Shown here piece by piece: positions 1-9,351 of a stretch of 58,853 bases of DNA (position 1 is the stretch's first letter; each line of letters begins with the position of its first letter). The stretch spans positions 1 through 58,853 of the forward strand of contig JAMPBB010000004.1 of the NCBI GenBank assembly GCA_023666885.1. Reading direction: 5' to 3'. A model generated the notes under the pieces. The model saw nothing but the letters and a program-made list of their open reading frames with translations. It had not been told where the DNA came from and did no database searches. Position numbers and translations under genes: made by a program. The DNA comes from Muribaculaceae bacterium (lineage in GTDB: Bacteria; Bacteroidota; Bacteroidia; Bacteroidales; Muribaculaceae).

Positions 1-126
1 TGTTTGGCTATTGAAAATTCCATCTCTAACGTTGCACTTCGAATTGGAATCTTCAGATTTTTTTGACGGAGCCAAGAGAATTTTTTGGCTGTACAGCCGC
101 ACAACTCTTTGCGCCGACGGCTATCT

Positions 127-1530
127 TTAGCGGGATTCGTTGTACACACCCAGTTCGGCTACTTTGATGTAGTCTTTTGCCGTGGCTTTGTTGATGCGAA
201 GGCGTACAGCGTTACCTTTCAGCGTGCCGAAACGATGAATCTTTACCCTGCGCCATGTGGGGGCATCGCCATTGAACACTTCTTTCCACTCACCTGCCGG
301 CGTGCGGACATCAAGCGAATAATTGTCAAGAGAGCAGTCGGCGGTGCATGTGATAGCCACAGCATTGAGGTCAGTTTCTTCTCCAAGGTCCACCATCACC
401 CAAGGTTCTTTTACAGTCATGCTTGATATCCATGGAGATCCGAAGTTATCATCGGTAACGAAATCGTGAAGGAATGAATCGTAGCTCCAGGATCCGATTG
501 CATGTTTGTTTTTGGCGAGATTGGTGCTGATTAGAGGTTCATGTGTTTTCTCGACTTTAACGATTGAGCCATCATCTTTCCAGAGTTTACCGATTTCGGC
601 AAGTCTTTCTACAGCGTTCCGGTCGAAAAGCCCATCGCGGTTAGGGGCGACATTCATGATGAATGTGCATCCGGCCTGAGTCTTTGGGATTATATTGTCA
701 TTAACCATTGATTCCGCGGATGTGAGTTCCATTCCGGGGAAATATTCTTTCCAGAACCATGTGGGCTGGAGATGGTCGCAGGCCATGGAAGGGAGGGCAG
801 CGGCTTTGTTCTGAATTTTCTGTCCGGCGCCTTGCTCGTAGGTCTTGAGGTCAGAATAGAAGAGCCCGTCGGCGGGATATTTGGCGCCGTTGAGGTCCAT
901 TACCAGGCATTCAGGCTGAATGGACTTGGCATAGTTATATATCTCTTCAAAGGATATGTCGTCATATGATATACGCGACCAAGGTGCGTCCCATCCATCA
1001 ATCATCAAGGCTGTCACAGGCCCGTAGTTGGTGAGCAGTTCGTGCAACTGGTCTTTGATAAACTGTGTGTCGGCGGCTTTGATGTGTTTAGGAAGTATTT
1101 TCTCGTGCATGTCAAGAATTGAGAAGTGGAATATCACTTTCATGCCTCGAGCGTGCATAGCATCGGTGAATTCCTTGAGAACGTCACGTCTTATGCCCGA
1201 ATTCATAACAGAGAAGTCCGTTGTTTTCGTGTCCCAGAGGCAGAAACCGCAATGATGCTTTACAGAGATGCAGCCGAAATTCATATTGGCGCTTTTAGCG
1301 GCGTCGGCCCATTGGTTACAGTCGAGCTTGGTTGGGTTGAAATCAAGGGGCGAAGCTTCCGGATCGGCCCAATCCTCGCCATGATAAGTTCCCAACCCGA
1401 AATGAATGAACAGGCCGAATTTCAGATTGACAAAGTCCTGCTGCAACTCATGGAGCGATCGTGCAGGTTTGGCTGTGGCGAAGACATTGGCAATCGTCAA
1501 GCAAAGAATCAGAAGAAAAGTTTTTTTCAT
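127..1530 (-). CDS. Secreted alpha-L-fucosidase, GH29, with C-terminal F5/8 type C-like domain
   Basis: A 467-residue exported glycosidase expected to remove alpha-linked L-fucose from host or dietary glycans in the periplasm or at the cell surface. Residues 1-20 form a signal peptide (Lys-Lys then a hydrophobic stretch ending ATA). The GH29 barrel begins near residue 35 (KFGLFIHFGLGTY, HHCGF at 92-96) and the likely catalytic nucleophile is Asp178 in MIDGWD. From about residue 335 a beta-rich tail with WVMVDLG and VRLRI resembles an F5/8 type C (CBM32-like) sugar-binding module. No SusC/SusD genes lie beside it, so it looks like a stand-alone hydrolase. It is transcribed away from trmN6. The family call is secure; the substrate linkage is not shown by the sequence. 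Confidence 0.9.
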   Translation of the reverse strand: MKKTFLLILCLTIANVFATAKPARSLHELQQDFVNLKFGLFIHFGLGTYHGEDWADPEASPLDFNPTKLDCNQWADAAKSANMNFGCISVKHHCGFCLWDTKTTDFSVMNSGIRRDVLKEFTDAMHARGMKVIFHFSILDMHEKILPKHIKAADTQFIKDQLHELLTNYGPVTALMIDGWDAPWSRISYDDISFEEIYNYAKSIQPECLVMDLNGAKYPADGLFYSDLKTYEQGAGQKIQNKAAALPSMACDHLQPTWFWKEYFPGMELTSAESMVNDNIIPKTQAGCTFIMNVAPNRDGLFDRNAVERLAEIGKLWKDDGSIVKVEKTHEPLISTNLAKNKHAIGSWSYDSFLHDFVTDDNFGSPWISSMTVKEPWVMVDLGEETDLNAVAITCTADCSLDNYSLDVRTPAGEWKEVFNGDAPTWRRVKIHRFGTLKGNAVRLRINKATAKDYIKVAELGVYNESR

Positions 1531-1682
1531 AAAAACGGTAAAGAAGAAAGATCAAGAGCTTTGGAAAATAAAGTATACCGATTCGTACTCATAATGTTCT
1601 GAATGAAGAGCACATGTAATTATGAGGGTTATTTGTTTATCCGCAGCCACTTGTACTTGCAAATGTGTTATTGGTGATATTG

Positions 1683-1714
1683 CAAATGTAGCAAAGACTT
1701 TGAATTCAGACAAG
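1683..1714 (-). promoter_or_regulatory. Candidate promoter of the fucosidase gene
   Basis: On the minus strand TACATTTG (1683-1690) matches the Bacteroidetes -7 consensus TAnnTTTG, with CTTG (1711-1714) 20 bases upstream as a -33 element. The leader to the start codon would be about 145 bases. A 10-base direct repeat, TTGCAAATGT, at 1657-1666 and 1680-1689 overlaps this -7 element. Confidence 0.4.
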
Positions 1715-1765
1715 TTCTGCGGCAAATAAATATCTGATTTCATTGATTGGGGTTTAGCGAAATTT

Positions 1766-1794
1766 TTTGGTTAGGGGATATTTGCGTATTTTTG
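1766..1794 (+). promoter_or_regulatory. Candidate promoter of trmN6
   Basis: TTTG at 1766-1769 and TATTTTTG at 1787-1794 match the Bacteroidetes -33 and -7 elements, but the 17-base spacer is shorter than the usual 19-21. Initiation near 1801 would leave almost no leader before the ATG at 1802, which favours the ATG at 1811 as the start. Confidence 0.4.
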
Positions 1795-1810
1795 TGATGC
1801 TATGTGTGCA

Positions 1811-2545
1811 ATGAAGGTTAAGGACTGTGTGTTCAGAATGAAGCGCTTTGAGGTGCGTAATGTATCAAGTGCCATGCGCGTGAGCACTGATGCCGTTACG
1901 TTAGGAGCATGGGCCTGTGTGCCTGATGTATGCCATGCGGTATGGGATTTGGGCGCCGGGACAGGGATTCTGTCACTGATGATGGCACAGCGTACGGAGT
2001 GTCAGCAGTCTATTATAACAGGCATAGAGCTTGATGCTGATGCTGCTGCCGAAGCTGACTATAATTTCCGACATTCGCCTTGGTCTGACCGTCTGCATCT
2101 CGTGGAAGGGAACGCTATAGAGGTATGCGCCGGGCTGAACACCGCACAGCCGGATTTGATAATATCAAATCCCCCGTATTTCACCCAAAGCCGACAGGGG
2201 CTTATAAGCGGCCAACAAGGCCGTGCTTTGGCCCGGCATGGTGAGGATATGAATTACGGGGCTGTGATACGGATAGCTCAGCGATACCTGACGGAGGGCG
2301 GACGGCTATGCATGATTTCGCCCACTGACTGCGAGGCGGATATCACATGGATGGCGGCTCTGCATCATATGTACGTGCGCCGACTGACCCGAGTGGCTAC
2401 AGTGCCTGACAAACAAGCCTCGCGCACCATGTGGAGCCTGACCAAGGAGGCGGGAGCATGTGAGGAGGATATGATAACTATAGGTGACGGATGCGGCGGA
2501 AGGTCCGCCGAGTTTAACAAACTTACTTACGATTTTTATTTATGA
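1811..2545 (+). CDS. trmN6: tRNA1(Val) (adenine37-N6)-methyltransferase
   Basis: A cytoplasmic SAM-dependent methyltransferase of the TrmN6/YfiC family, which makes N6-methyladenosine at position 37 of valine tRNA. It has 244 residues from the ATG at 1811. The SAM-binding motif DLGAGTG lies at 47-53, the acidic motif II (GIELD) near 71-75, and the N6-adenine methylase signature NPPYF at 120-124. The family-typical opening, F-x-M/F-K-x-F-x-V, is at residues 8-15. An in-frame ATG at 1802 is possible, but it would leave no leader behind the candidate promoter. The stop codon overlaps the start of the next gene (ATGA), so the two are probably translationally coupled. The HemK/PrmC family shares NPPY, but the size and N-terminus favour TrmN6. 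Confidence 0.85.
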   Translation: MKVKDCVFRMKRFEVRNVSSAMRVSTDAVTLGAWACVPDVCHAVWDLGAGTGILSLMMAQRTECQQSIITGIELDADAAAEADYNFRHSPWSDRLHLVEGNAIEVCAGLNTAQPDLIISNPPYFTQSRQGLISGQQGRALARHGEDMNYGAVIRIAQRYLTEGGRLCMISPTDCEADITWMAALHHMYVRRLTRVATVPDKQASRTMWSLTKEAGACEEDMITIGDGCGGRSAEFNKLTYDFYL

Positions 2546-3375
2546 CTTTCAATGTTTCGGCGCGTAAGCGTTTCTTGCTGTTTTTCTGCACTACGGTGCT
2601 GTGTATGATAGTGGGTTCGGTAGCGGTGGCGGTGATAACGCACGGTGGAGCCGACTCCCCTGCCCGTCTGCGATGTGCCACGGTGATTCAGGATGTAGTG
2701 ATGTTTATGGCACCGCCTCTTGTTACGGCTATCATGATTACGCGCCAGCCGGCCGACTTTCTGATGATACGCCGTGCAGCACCGGTAAATGTGCTGTTGG
2801 GCATATGCGGACTTATAGCCGCCATACCGGCGATGAATGCCGTGATAGCATGGAATGAGGGCATAACGCTGCCTCCGGCTATGGATGCATGGATGCGCAG
2901 TGCCGAGGGCCAGGCATCGGCGGCTATACGCACGCTGATGGGTGGCACGGGAGCCGGGGCGCTCATCATGCTGTGGCTTGTGGCCGGAGTATTGGCGGGG
3001 CTGAGCGAGGAGCTGTTTTTCCGTGGGGGGCTTCAGCGCATACTTATTACGGCGCGTATAAATCCGCACGTGGCCATATGGGTTACGGCCATAATATTCA
3101 GTGCCGTGCATATGCAGTTTTTCGGATTTGTGCCGAGGATGCTTTTAGGTGCCTATTTCGGCTATCTTGCATGGTGGAGCGGAAGCCTGTGGATGTCAGT
3201 GGCGGCTCATGTGTCAAACAATCTTATAGCAGCTACGGGGCTATGGCTTGCCGCCCGCAATGGCGGTGCTTCCGATTTTGACTCTATAGGCGTGGGTCAG
3301 TGGGGATATATAGCGGTAAGCATTGTTATAACCGCCTTGATAATATATCAGACCAAACGCCTGTGCAAGGGATAA
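2542..3375 (+). CDS. CPBP (Abi/CAAX-like) family intramembrane metalloprotease
   Basis: A 277-residue polytopic inner-membrane protein with about eight hydrophobic segments. It carries the CPBP glutamic-protease/metalloprotease signatures: EE at 156-157 with Arg161 (LSEELFFRGG), the FSAVH motif ending at His190, and a downstream HVSNN motif. Family members cut prenylated or other membrane peptides, and some give bacteriocin self-immunity; nothing here identifies the substrate. The gene overlaps trmN6 by four bases. A hairpin follows about 25 bases after the stop, so trmN6 and this gene probably form a two-gene unit. Confidence 0.85.
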   Translation: MTFNVSARKRFLLFFCTTVLCMIVGSVAVAVITHGGADSPARLRCATVIQDVVMFMAPPLVTAIMITRQPADFLMIRRAAPVNVLLGICGLIAAIPAMNAVIAWNEGITLPPAMDAWMRSAEGQASAAIRTLMGGTGAGALIMLWLVAGVLAGLSEELFFRGGLQRILITARINPHVAIWVTAIIFSAVHMQFFGFVPRMLLGAYFGYLAWWSGSLWMSVAAHVSNNLIAATGLWLAARNGGASDFDSIGVGQWGYIAVSIVITALIIYQTKRLCKG

Positions 3376-3398
3376 ACGACTACAGTAACATATATGAT

Positions 3399-3432
3399 AA
3401 AGGGGCCGTACCGTAATGGCGCGGACCCTTTT
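3399..3432. terminator. Bidirectional intrinsic terminator between convergent units
   Basis: AAAGGGGCCG (3399-3408) pairs with CGGACCCTTT (3422-3431) with one mismatch. T residues follow on the plus strand and the A-run becomes T on the minus strand. It lies between the CPBP protease gene and the 3' end of the pilus operon, so it can serve both. Confidence 0.5.
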
Positions 3433-3466
3433 GTTATGATAGATAGAGTCTAAAAGGGACACTGTA

Positions 3467-6400
3467 TCAGAGGTCGGACATGCCAGGACCGTCCTCATCC
3501 ACCACAAGCTTCATGGGAAGAGCATCGCCGTGGCGGTCGCCGTTGACGGCCTCACTACATCCGGTATCGTAAGCATTGAAGTTAAGGTCAAAGAAGTTCA
3601 TATCCCATCCAAGCATAGGGTTATATGTCTGAGCCACCGGATCAAATCCGCTGGTAGCCTGATTGATCCAATAGATAGTACCTGCCGCACCGGGAATGTC
3701 GTACGTTATAGGACGATACTGGTTAGCTGACTTCACGGACCAGAAAGAAAGCAGCTGAGGAACTGAGCCATACCTAAGCACTCCATTCCACTTGGCCTGA
3801 TTATATTTGAAGAAAGATGTATTGGATTGGCAGGTACGGCGTCCGATACCGGTGGCCCCAATGGGGAAGAACACCTGATGCGCAGTATTGGAGTTGAACA
3901 CTATGAATCCGCGCATGCCTCCGGGGCCGCCATATTTACCGGGGGTACCGAAATTGTCATCAACACCGTCATTGTTGGTATCAAAGAACCCATATGCTAC
4001 CTTGGTGGTATTAGCCGGCGCGGTAGCGCCATCGGCATACAGCACACCGATACCATATTCCGCGCCTGTAATCAGTGAATAGAAATCCTGATAGTTAGGC
4101 ACACGGTAATAACGGGTCTGTCCGTCAACCTGTGTCTTTATACGAGCCCAAGCGAACGTCTGATTATCAGCATAAATGAGGCCATTGATGTTAGCCCACG
4201 TCTTATAGCCGCCATTAGCAAGCAGCAACGGCTGATTGCCGGGGGGATCAAGAGGTCCAAGGCCGGGAGTACGGTTGATCTCCACGTTCAGGCCTTCAGC
4301 ATAGTTGCCACGTTTGAACAAAGTACTGAGAGCCAAAGGCGACTCAGTAACTTCCGCCAATATATAATCAGAATCCTTAGGCTTGTTAGGGTTATTGGGA
4401 TCCCACTGTGTACCGAAAGGTACATTCTTATCAAAACGGAACAGGCTGTAAGAGCTCCAGCGGGTATTAGAACCTTCAGCTATAGTGATAGGCTCATAAT
4501 AGCCTTGACGGACAAATATGGTGTGATTACACGTAAATCCGTGATACTCTACCTTAATGGTTCCGCAGAACGACTTGGATTCCTCACCGTTGCCTTTGAA
4601 TACGATGTCAAATTCCACCGGTGTACCGGTACTGCCCACTATGGCACCCGTTTCATCCTTACCTACACCGCCTACAAGCTCAAAAAATCCATCGGCACCC
4701 TCTGAGTATCGATTGACATACGCACGCCATGAACCGGACGATGTAAGAGGTGTAAACGTATTGTCGACGGGACTTTCGCGCTGATACATTATGACATGGA
4801 AGTTTTCAGAGTTATTCCACTGGCGCCATACGCCCTTAGGGTTGAGTATACGACGCACCTGGAGTATAGGCATAAACTTGGTCATAGGCTTGTCAACGCC
4901 CTTGAACTTGGCGGTAAGGCGCACAACAGCCTTGCGCGGATAGGTTTCGTAAGGATTATTGCCTGTGAAGCCCGATATACCGAGCATGGTTTTGGGACGT
5001 GTCCATGTAGGGAGCATTACGGTGGTGGATCCATCAGGAGCCTTGACTATCTCACAAGCGTTATTACCTGTACCGACATATTTCGATACCTCCTGCCCCT
5101 CAGTCCAACCGTTGAACGTAAGATCCTCAGTGGAGAACTTTCGATAGTTCTGCTTAGTGCCCGCAGGGAGCCTAAGTGCTTCATCAAGCACATCGACACT
5201 CTTACCGTAGAAATAGTTCTTCAGATCCGCCATATCGGCAGAATACTTTTTAGCACGCAGCAGATATGGCTGCAATCCTTCCGGTGTTTCCGGCACAATC
5301 AATGCAAGGAATCCGGCCCATATGGGAGTAACCTTTTTGGGCTGGTTGGGATCAGTAGGCACATACGTACCGTTACCATCGGTGTTGTACGGATTCTGCA
5401 AACCGTAATAATAGTCGCCGCCTGTATTCATATATATGTCTTTCCACCAACGGAAGTCATCGAAAGCCACTCCGGAAGCAGCTGCCTCAAAGGCATCGGG
5501 CACCGAGTCAGGGTCATGGCTGTCATAAGGCGCCCAGTTATTTTCCACTATCTCCACTTCAAACGACTCAACCTCGCCCTTGAAGCGCACGGGGAATATG
5601 GCGCGGTTATTATATGAATATGATATGTAATATGTGGGGTCAACATAGAACGTGACATCAGGCTCTATGTATTCTATATGCCAGTCAGGCTGATTGGCAT
5701 AGCCATTGAATCCGAGGGTAAGCTTGTAATGATGATTTCGGAATGCATCGTAGCTGTAATCGCAGTCCTGACCGAGCATGAAGCGATACTTGATGGGGCC
5801 GTTGGTAACCTGATTGACATTGTCGGACACATAGTAGGCCTCGACCTCCACGTATGTACCGTAAGGGATATTGTCCTTATAGTCATACTGGCCAGGGGTA
5901 GGTGTGAATCCTACTTCATCCCACTGCTGTTTCTTGTCATACTTGTGCTGCCCGGGATAATTGCCCTGGCAGTTTTCATAAAAGTATAGAGCCTTGTTGT
6001 ACTCAGAGTGGGCCGTGACCTTACCGGTGGCATCAGTGGTGACGGAGCCTACCAGTGGGGTGCCCTTGTTCACCTCAAGCCAGTTACGGTAATCATCGGA
6101 TGGTTTTGTGCTTCCGCTCAGTTCGCCCTTGGTGTCATAGTAAATGACACCGCCATCGGCTATCATGGAGTCAGTCTTAAGGGTATGCACGGAGTTTTCG
6201 GCACCAATCATACAGTAACGGGGTATATCCTTAATGGTGATACTCTTTATGTAGACATAGATACCGTCAAGGAGCCCGGAGCCGTCATAGACCACCGTGA
6301 CCTTTGATGCGCAACGCTTGAGCCATGAATGGAGCGATATGTGCTTCTGATTGATGGTGATAGGACCGGCGGGTGAGAAGCCATCGCTGGTTTCATAGTC

Positions 6401-6985
6401 ATTGCCTACGGGAGTGAAGTAACCGAACATCTGATTATTGGCGGCAATGTTGGTTTCGTTCCACTCTACCTTGAGCTTATGAAGCTCCTTCTCATCCTTG
6501 AATTTCTCACGATTCTCTTCCGTGTTTTCAAGTCCCATATTGGCCACGGCAAATATACGGTACTTGCCGAAAGGTATGTCCTTTATGGTAAATGTGGCAC
6601 GAGCCGTGGACTCCTCGGCCTGTACGGGCTTGCCGCCGGCATCGTTAGGCATATCCGTATTGGCACCGGCCTCGCCTTTATTCTTCAGAGAATAATCCAC
6701 GAAGTCATCCTGAGTGTAGATATTGTACAGTATGCCCAACTCATCGTACACAAATACGGTGAGGTCATCAATGGACTTGATGAGATCGCCGGCCTGCAGG
6801 CCGGCGGCACGTCCGCCCACCTGATTTTCAGTAGCTACAAGGGGATGAAAATCTACAGCTACCGACACTGCGGCATGGCCGTCGCCCACTACATAGTCAT
6901 TGACGGGAAAGTCATCAGTACATGCCGCTACCGGAGCAAGCATGGCAAGTGACAGAAGTATTTTCAGCGAATTCTTAAACATCAC
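3467..6985 (-). CDS. Giant type V pilus tip-type subunit, DUF4906-like lipoprotein
   Basis: A 1172-residue exported lipoprotein, last gene of the pilus operon. The signal peptide ends in a lipobox with Cys22 (PVAAC). The N-terminal 400 residues resemble Mfa-like/FimB-type immunoglobulin-like folds (DDLTVFVYDELG near 73-84). The rest is rich in Tyr, Trp, Asn and Gly. The C-terminal part (about 1040-1130), with GMRGFIVFNSN, VFFPIGATGIGRR and LRYGS, is typical of DUF4906 proteins of Bacteroidales fimbrial loci. Arg59-Ala60 (VGGRAAG) sits where pilin precursors are cut in type V pili. It is far longer than shaft pilins (about 400-570 residues), and its operon position suggests a tip adhesin. The ligand is unknown. 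Two Met codons open the gene; either could be the start. Confidence 0.75.
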   Translation of the reverse strand: MMFKNSLKILLSLAMLAPVAACTDDFPVNDYVVGDGHAAVSVAVDFHPLVATENQVGGRAAGLQAGDLIKSIDDLTVFVYDELGILYNIYTQDDFVDYSLKNKGEAGANTDMPNDAGGKPVQAEESTARATFTIKDIPFGKYRIFAVANMGLENTEENREKFKDEKELHKLKVEWNETNIAANNQMFGYFTPVGNDYETSDGFSPAGPITINQKHISLHSWLKRCASKVTVVYDGSGLLDGIYVYIKSITIKDIPRYCMIGAENSVHTLKTDSMIADGGVIYYDTKGELSGSTKPSDDYRNWLEVNKGTPLVGSVTTDATGKVTAHSEYNKALYFYENCQGNYPGQHKYDKKQQWDEVGFTPTPGQYDYKDNIPYGTYVEVEAYYVSDNVNQVTNGPIKYRFMLGQDCDYSYDAFRNHHYKLTLGFNGYANQPDWHIEYIEPDVTFYVDPTYYISYSYNNRAIFPVRFKGEVESFEVEIVENNWAPYDSHDPDSVPDAFEAAASGVAFDDFRWWKDIYMNTGGDYYYGLQNPYNTDGNGTYVPTDPNQPKKVTPIWAGFLALIVPETPEGLQPYLLRAKKYSADMADLKNYFYGKSVDVLDEALRLPAGTKQNYRKFSTEDLTFNGWTEGQEVSKYVGTGNNACEIVKAPDGSTTVMLPTWTRPKTMLGISGFTGNNPYETYPRKAVVRLTAKFKGVDKPMTKFMPILQVRRILNPKGVWRQWNNSENFHVIMYQRESPVDNTFTPLTSSGSWRAYVNRYSEGADGFFELVGGVGKDETGAIVGSTGTPVEFDIVFKGNGEESKSFCGTIKVEYHGFTCNHTIFVRQGYYEPITIAEGSNTRWSSYSLFRFDKNVPFGTQWDPNNPNKPKDSDYILAEVTESPLALSTLFKRGNYAEGLNVEINRTPGLGPLDPPGNQPLLLANGGYKTWANINGLIYADNQTFAWARIKTQVDGQTRYYRVPNYQDFYSLITGAEYGIGVLYADGATAPANTTKVAYGFFDTNNDGVDDNFGTPGKYGGPGGMRGFIVFNSNTAHQVFFPIGATGIGRRTCQSNTSFFKYNQAKWNGVLRYGSVPQLLSFWSVKSANQYRPITYDIPGAAGTIYWINQATSGFDPVAQTYNPMLGWDMNFFDLNFNAYDTGCSEAVNGDRHGDALPMKLVVDEDGPGMSDL

Positions 6986-7025
6986 AAGAATATGATAAGT
7001 GATACTTTAGAGGCAAATAAAGCGG

Positions 7026-8282
7026 TTAGTTAGAAGAGGAAGAGGTGTTATCACCGTAGTCATAGTCATCTTCCTCGTCCGGATCGAAATCGACCCACGG
7101 CGGCTTGACGCCCGGCTTCATGGGATTATGCGGCAGAAGCTTATCGAACCCGAATATGGGGTTAAGTGGCACGGCAGCATAGGGCATTATGTCAACCCGG
7201 AAGTCAATGTCGGAATTGCCTAAGGCTACATTGATCTTGACATAGGTATTGCGCGGCAAGGAGGGCAGATTAGGAAGCGGCACGGCGGCGGAGTATTCCT
7301 TATCGCCGGTCAGGCGCATACGTATGTAGAAATTGCCGTCGGCAGGAATGGCAGTTTCGGGGAAATAAAGTGCCGGGGTGTATGTGAGGAGCGTTCCTGC
7401 TGTGGTCTGCTCCGTGACAGTCAGATCAGGCTTGAAGGAGTAAGCCGTACTGACTGCGCCTTCGGGAACAGTGTACTCATATATATATCGGTCAGCGAAA
7501 TTAGCGGGGTATTTCGCAGGAGTATATTCAGCGTTGTTAGGCAGAAGATATTCTTTGTTACCAATGGTCTGTATCTCGAATTCTTCAATGGTATAAGTTT
7601 CAGTAGGAGTGGCCGTAGTGGTTACGAAGAAACCGAACTTTACGGCAGCACGGGTAATGAACAGATTGGCGGTTTGGACAAGGTCAGTACCGTCAGCCTG
7701 CGGAGCGCGAACATCTATGTCGAAGCTCTCGCACATGGGTATATATTGTTTTACAGTACCGGTATTGTCATAGAGCGGCGTGCCGGCATCGCACTGAAGG
7801 GTCAGGGCGTTAATCTGTTCCGTGGGGAATACGGAGCCTATGGCAATGGCGTTGAAGTCATAAGCCGGATTAGCCTGTCCGGAGGTAAACATGGAGGCTT
7901 CGTTGGCAAAGATGTATACCTGCTTGGTTTCACCGCCAAGGACCTTGAGGCGGATGTTGTGGTACTCGCCAATGCCTTCCTCAGGTATGGAACGGTACAG
8001 ATATTCATTGTGTTCCACCACACCGTTAGGGCGTACAATGATGACGCGGAGCGTACGCATACGCTCATACTGTGATTGTGGTTCTTCAAAGTAGTCATCG
8101 TCGGTCATTTCACCGGCGCGTGACTTTTTACCGTCGGGGTCGCCTGCGTAAACGTTTATTTCAAAATTGACCATTTCGGAGTCATCGGCTACAACGGGTG
8201 GAACGGGTGAGTCGTCACCACTGCAGCCGATGACCGAAATCGTCAGCAGGAGTAAAACGGCGATGTTAAGAAACGTCTTCAT
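7026..8282 (-). CDS. Minor pilus subunit, Mfa-like fimbrillin family lipoprotein
   Basis: A 418-residue exported lipoprotein with lipobox Cys20 (SVIGC). A short polar linker leads to a first strand (MVNFEINVYAG, about 37-47) and an Arg55-Ala56 site in KKSRAG, which fits pilin precursor processing. The FimB/Mfa2-like strand pattern follows (MRTLRVIIVRPNG, VYIFANE). The C-terminus is unusually acidic and Ser-rich (many Asp/Glu, then SSSSN) and lacks the Trp-Val-Val-Arg tail of the shaft subunit. It lies between the anchor gene and the giant subunit, with 40 and 10 bases of spacing. A role as an accessory or tip-adapter subunit is inferred from position and family. Confidence 0.75.
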   Translation of the reverse strand: MKTFLNIAVLLLLTISVIGCSGDDSPVPPVVADDSEMVNFEINVYAGDPDGKKSRAGEMTDDDYFEEPQSQYERMRTLRVIIVRPNGVVEHNEYLYRSIPEEGIGEYHNIRLKVLGGETKQVYIFANEASMFTSGQANPAYDFNAIAIGSVFPTEQINALTLQCDAGTPLYDNTGTVKQYIPMCESFDIDVRAPQADGTDLVQTANLFITRAAVKFGFFVTTTATPTETYTIEEFEIQTIGNKEYLLPNNAEYTPAKYPANFADRYIYEYTVPEGAVSTAYSFKPDLTVTEQTTAGTLLTYTPALYFPETAIPADGNFYIRMRLTGDKEYSAAVPLPNLPSLPRNTYVKINVALGNSDIDFRVDIMPYAAVPLNPIFGFDKLLPHNPMKPGVKPPWVDFDPDEEDDYDYGDNTSSSSN

Positions 8283-8292
8283 ATGGTGATAA

Positions 8293-9327
8293 TCAGAGTG
8301 CGGGGTTATTTATACGTACAACCCAATCATTGACCTGAATCTGGACATATATCCATTTCCAGTGACGGTCAAGGAAGAAAATCATGGACCAGCGGCTTTC
8401 GCGGTCGAGATACTCCTGAGTGCTCATCTGATGGAGGCTCTCGCTCTTAAGGAGCGCCAGATAGTTGATGAGCGGGATGTTTACTACATCACTGCCGTCA
8501 GAGCGGCGGGTGATGAGGAGCGTGGGGGTGTTGGATGTAACAAGGCGTCCGAAGCTGAATTCGGCATAAGCCACCTTTGACTCGCTACCGTCAGGGAGCA
8601 GTCCGGGCGATGATGTGCCTTGAGTCCACGGGAGGTATGTGAACGGAGATGTGGGGACCACGTCGTTGGCCCAATTCATGAGGGTATTGTCATCGATAAC
8701 GGCCCAGTTGAAGTCACGATTGTCCACGGGGTCACCGTTGAGTTCCTGAAGTACCACGCGCAGATTGTTGGTGTCCTTCATCATGTAGACGGTGTACTCA
8801 TCGTAGGTCATAGAGCTTTCCTTCACCTCCACTTCAAGTACCTGGCCACGATTGCCATAGAAAAGCGGATGCAGCTCAGTGCCCGTCTCGCGGTCCATTA
8901 TGCTCTGGTTAAGAGCCACTCCGAGCTGAATGAGGTCAGAGCCGGCAGAGGGTGTCTGGAGGAAGTGGTACGAACTTGCCGAGCACTCCATACCGCCATA
9001 AGCTATCACCTTATACTTGCCTTCAGGAAGGTCAATGGTCATGCGATAGTTTTCATCAGAGAGCTTTTCCTCCGATGTTTCGGTACGGGTAAGAAGGTAT
9101 TTGCCGTTCTCGTCATAGACATATACAGTGAGGCAGTGAACCTGCGAGGGGAATGCGTTGGCAAACTCCATGTTATAGTCGTAGACAAAGCGAAGGTTTA
9201 TACCCTCCGGACACGGGTCAAGATCATCATTGACCATTCCGCAGGATGACAATCCGGCCACTGCCGGCGCGATAGCAAGTATCGCGCCGAGCAGCCGTGA
9301 TTGGAAATTTCGATTGAAAAATTTCAT
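8293..9327 (-). CDS. FimB/Mfa2 family pilus anchor subunit
   Basis: A 344-residue outer-membrane lipoprotein of the FimB/Mfa2 family, which anchors the base of a type V pilus and limits its length. The signal peptide ends at Cys29 (GLSSC). The N-terminal domain has the family pattern D-P-C-P-E-G-I-N-L-R-F-V-Y-D (37-50) followed by LTVYVYDENGKY. There is no Arg-Ala/Ser cleavage site after the first strand, unlike the shaft and tip subunits, as expected for an unprocessed anchor. The C-terminal strand, WVVRINN before the last few residues, resembles the end of the neighbouring Mfa1-like protein. The gene lies directly downstream of the shaft gene, the standard mfa1-mfa2 order. Confidence 0.88.
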   Translation of the reverse strand: MKFFNRNFQSRLLGAILAIAPAVAGLSSCGMVNDDLDPCPEGINLRFVYDYNMEFANAFPSQVHCLTVYVYDENGKYLLTRTETSEEKLSDENYRMTIDLPEGKYKVIAYGGMECSASSYHFLQTPSAGSDLIQLGVALNQSIMDRETGTELHPLFYGNRGQVLEVEVKESSMTYDEYTVYMMKDTNNLRVVLQELNGDPVDNRDFNWAVIDDNTLMNWANDVVPTSPFTYLPWTQGTSSPGLLPDGSESKVAYAEFSFGRLVTSNTPTLLITRRSDGSDVVNIPLINYLALLKSESLHQMSTQEYLDRESRWSMIFFLDRHWKWIYVQIQVNDWVVRINNPAL

Positions 9328-9351
9328 TAGAAATTATTGGTGGATTTTTTA

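Noticed and set aside
1-126. Open reading at the left edge in more than one frame
   Set aside because: Each frame is under 45 codons, truncated, and shows no motif I recognise, so neither a gene tail nor a mobile-element remnant can be supported.
4796-5617. Long open frame on the plus strand (273 codons) inside the giant pilus gene
   Set aside because: It lies wholly antisense to a well-supported gene, has no family features, and reads as a composition shadow. The same holds for plus-strand frames at 11609-12589 and 26002-27039.
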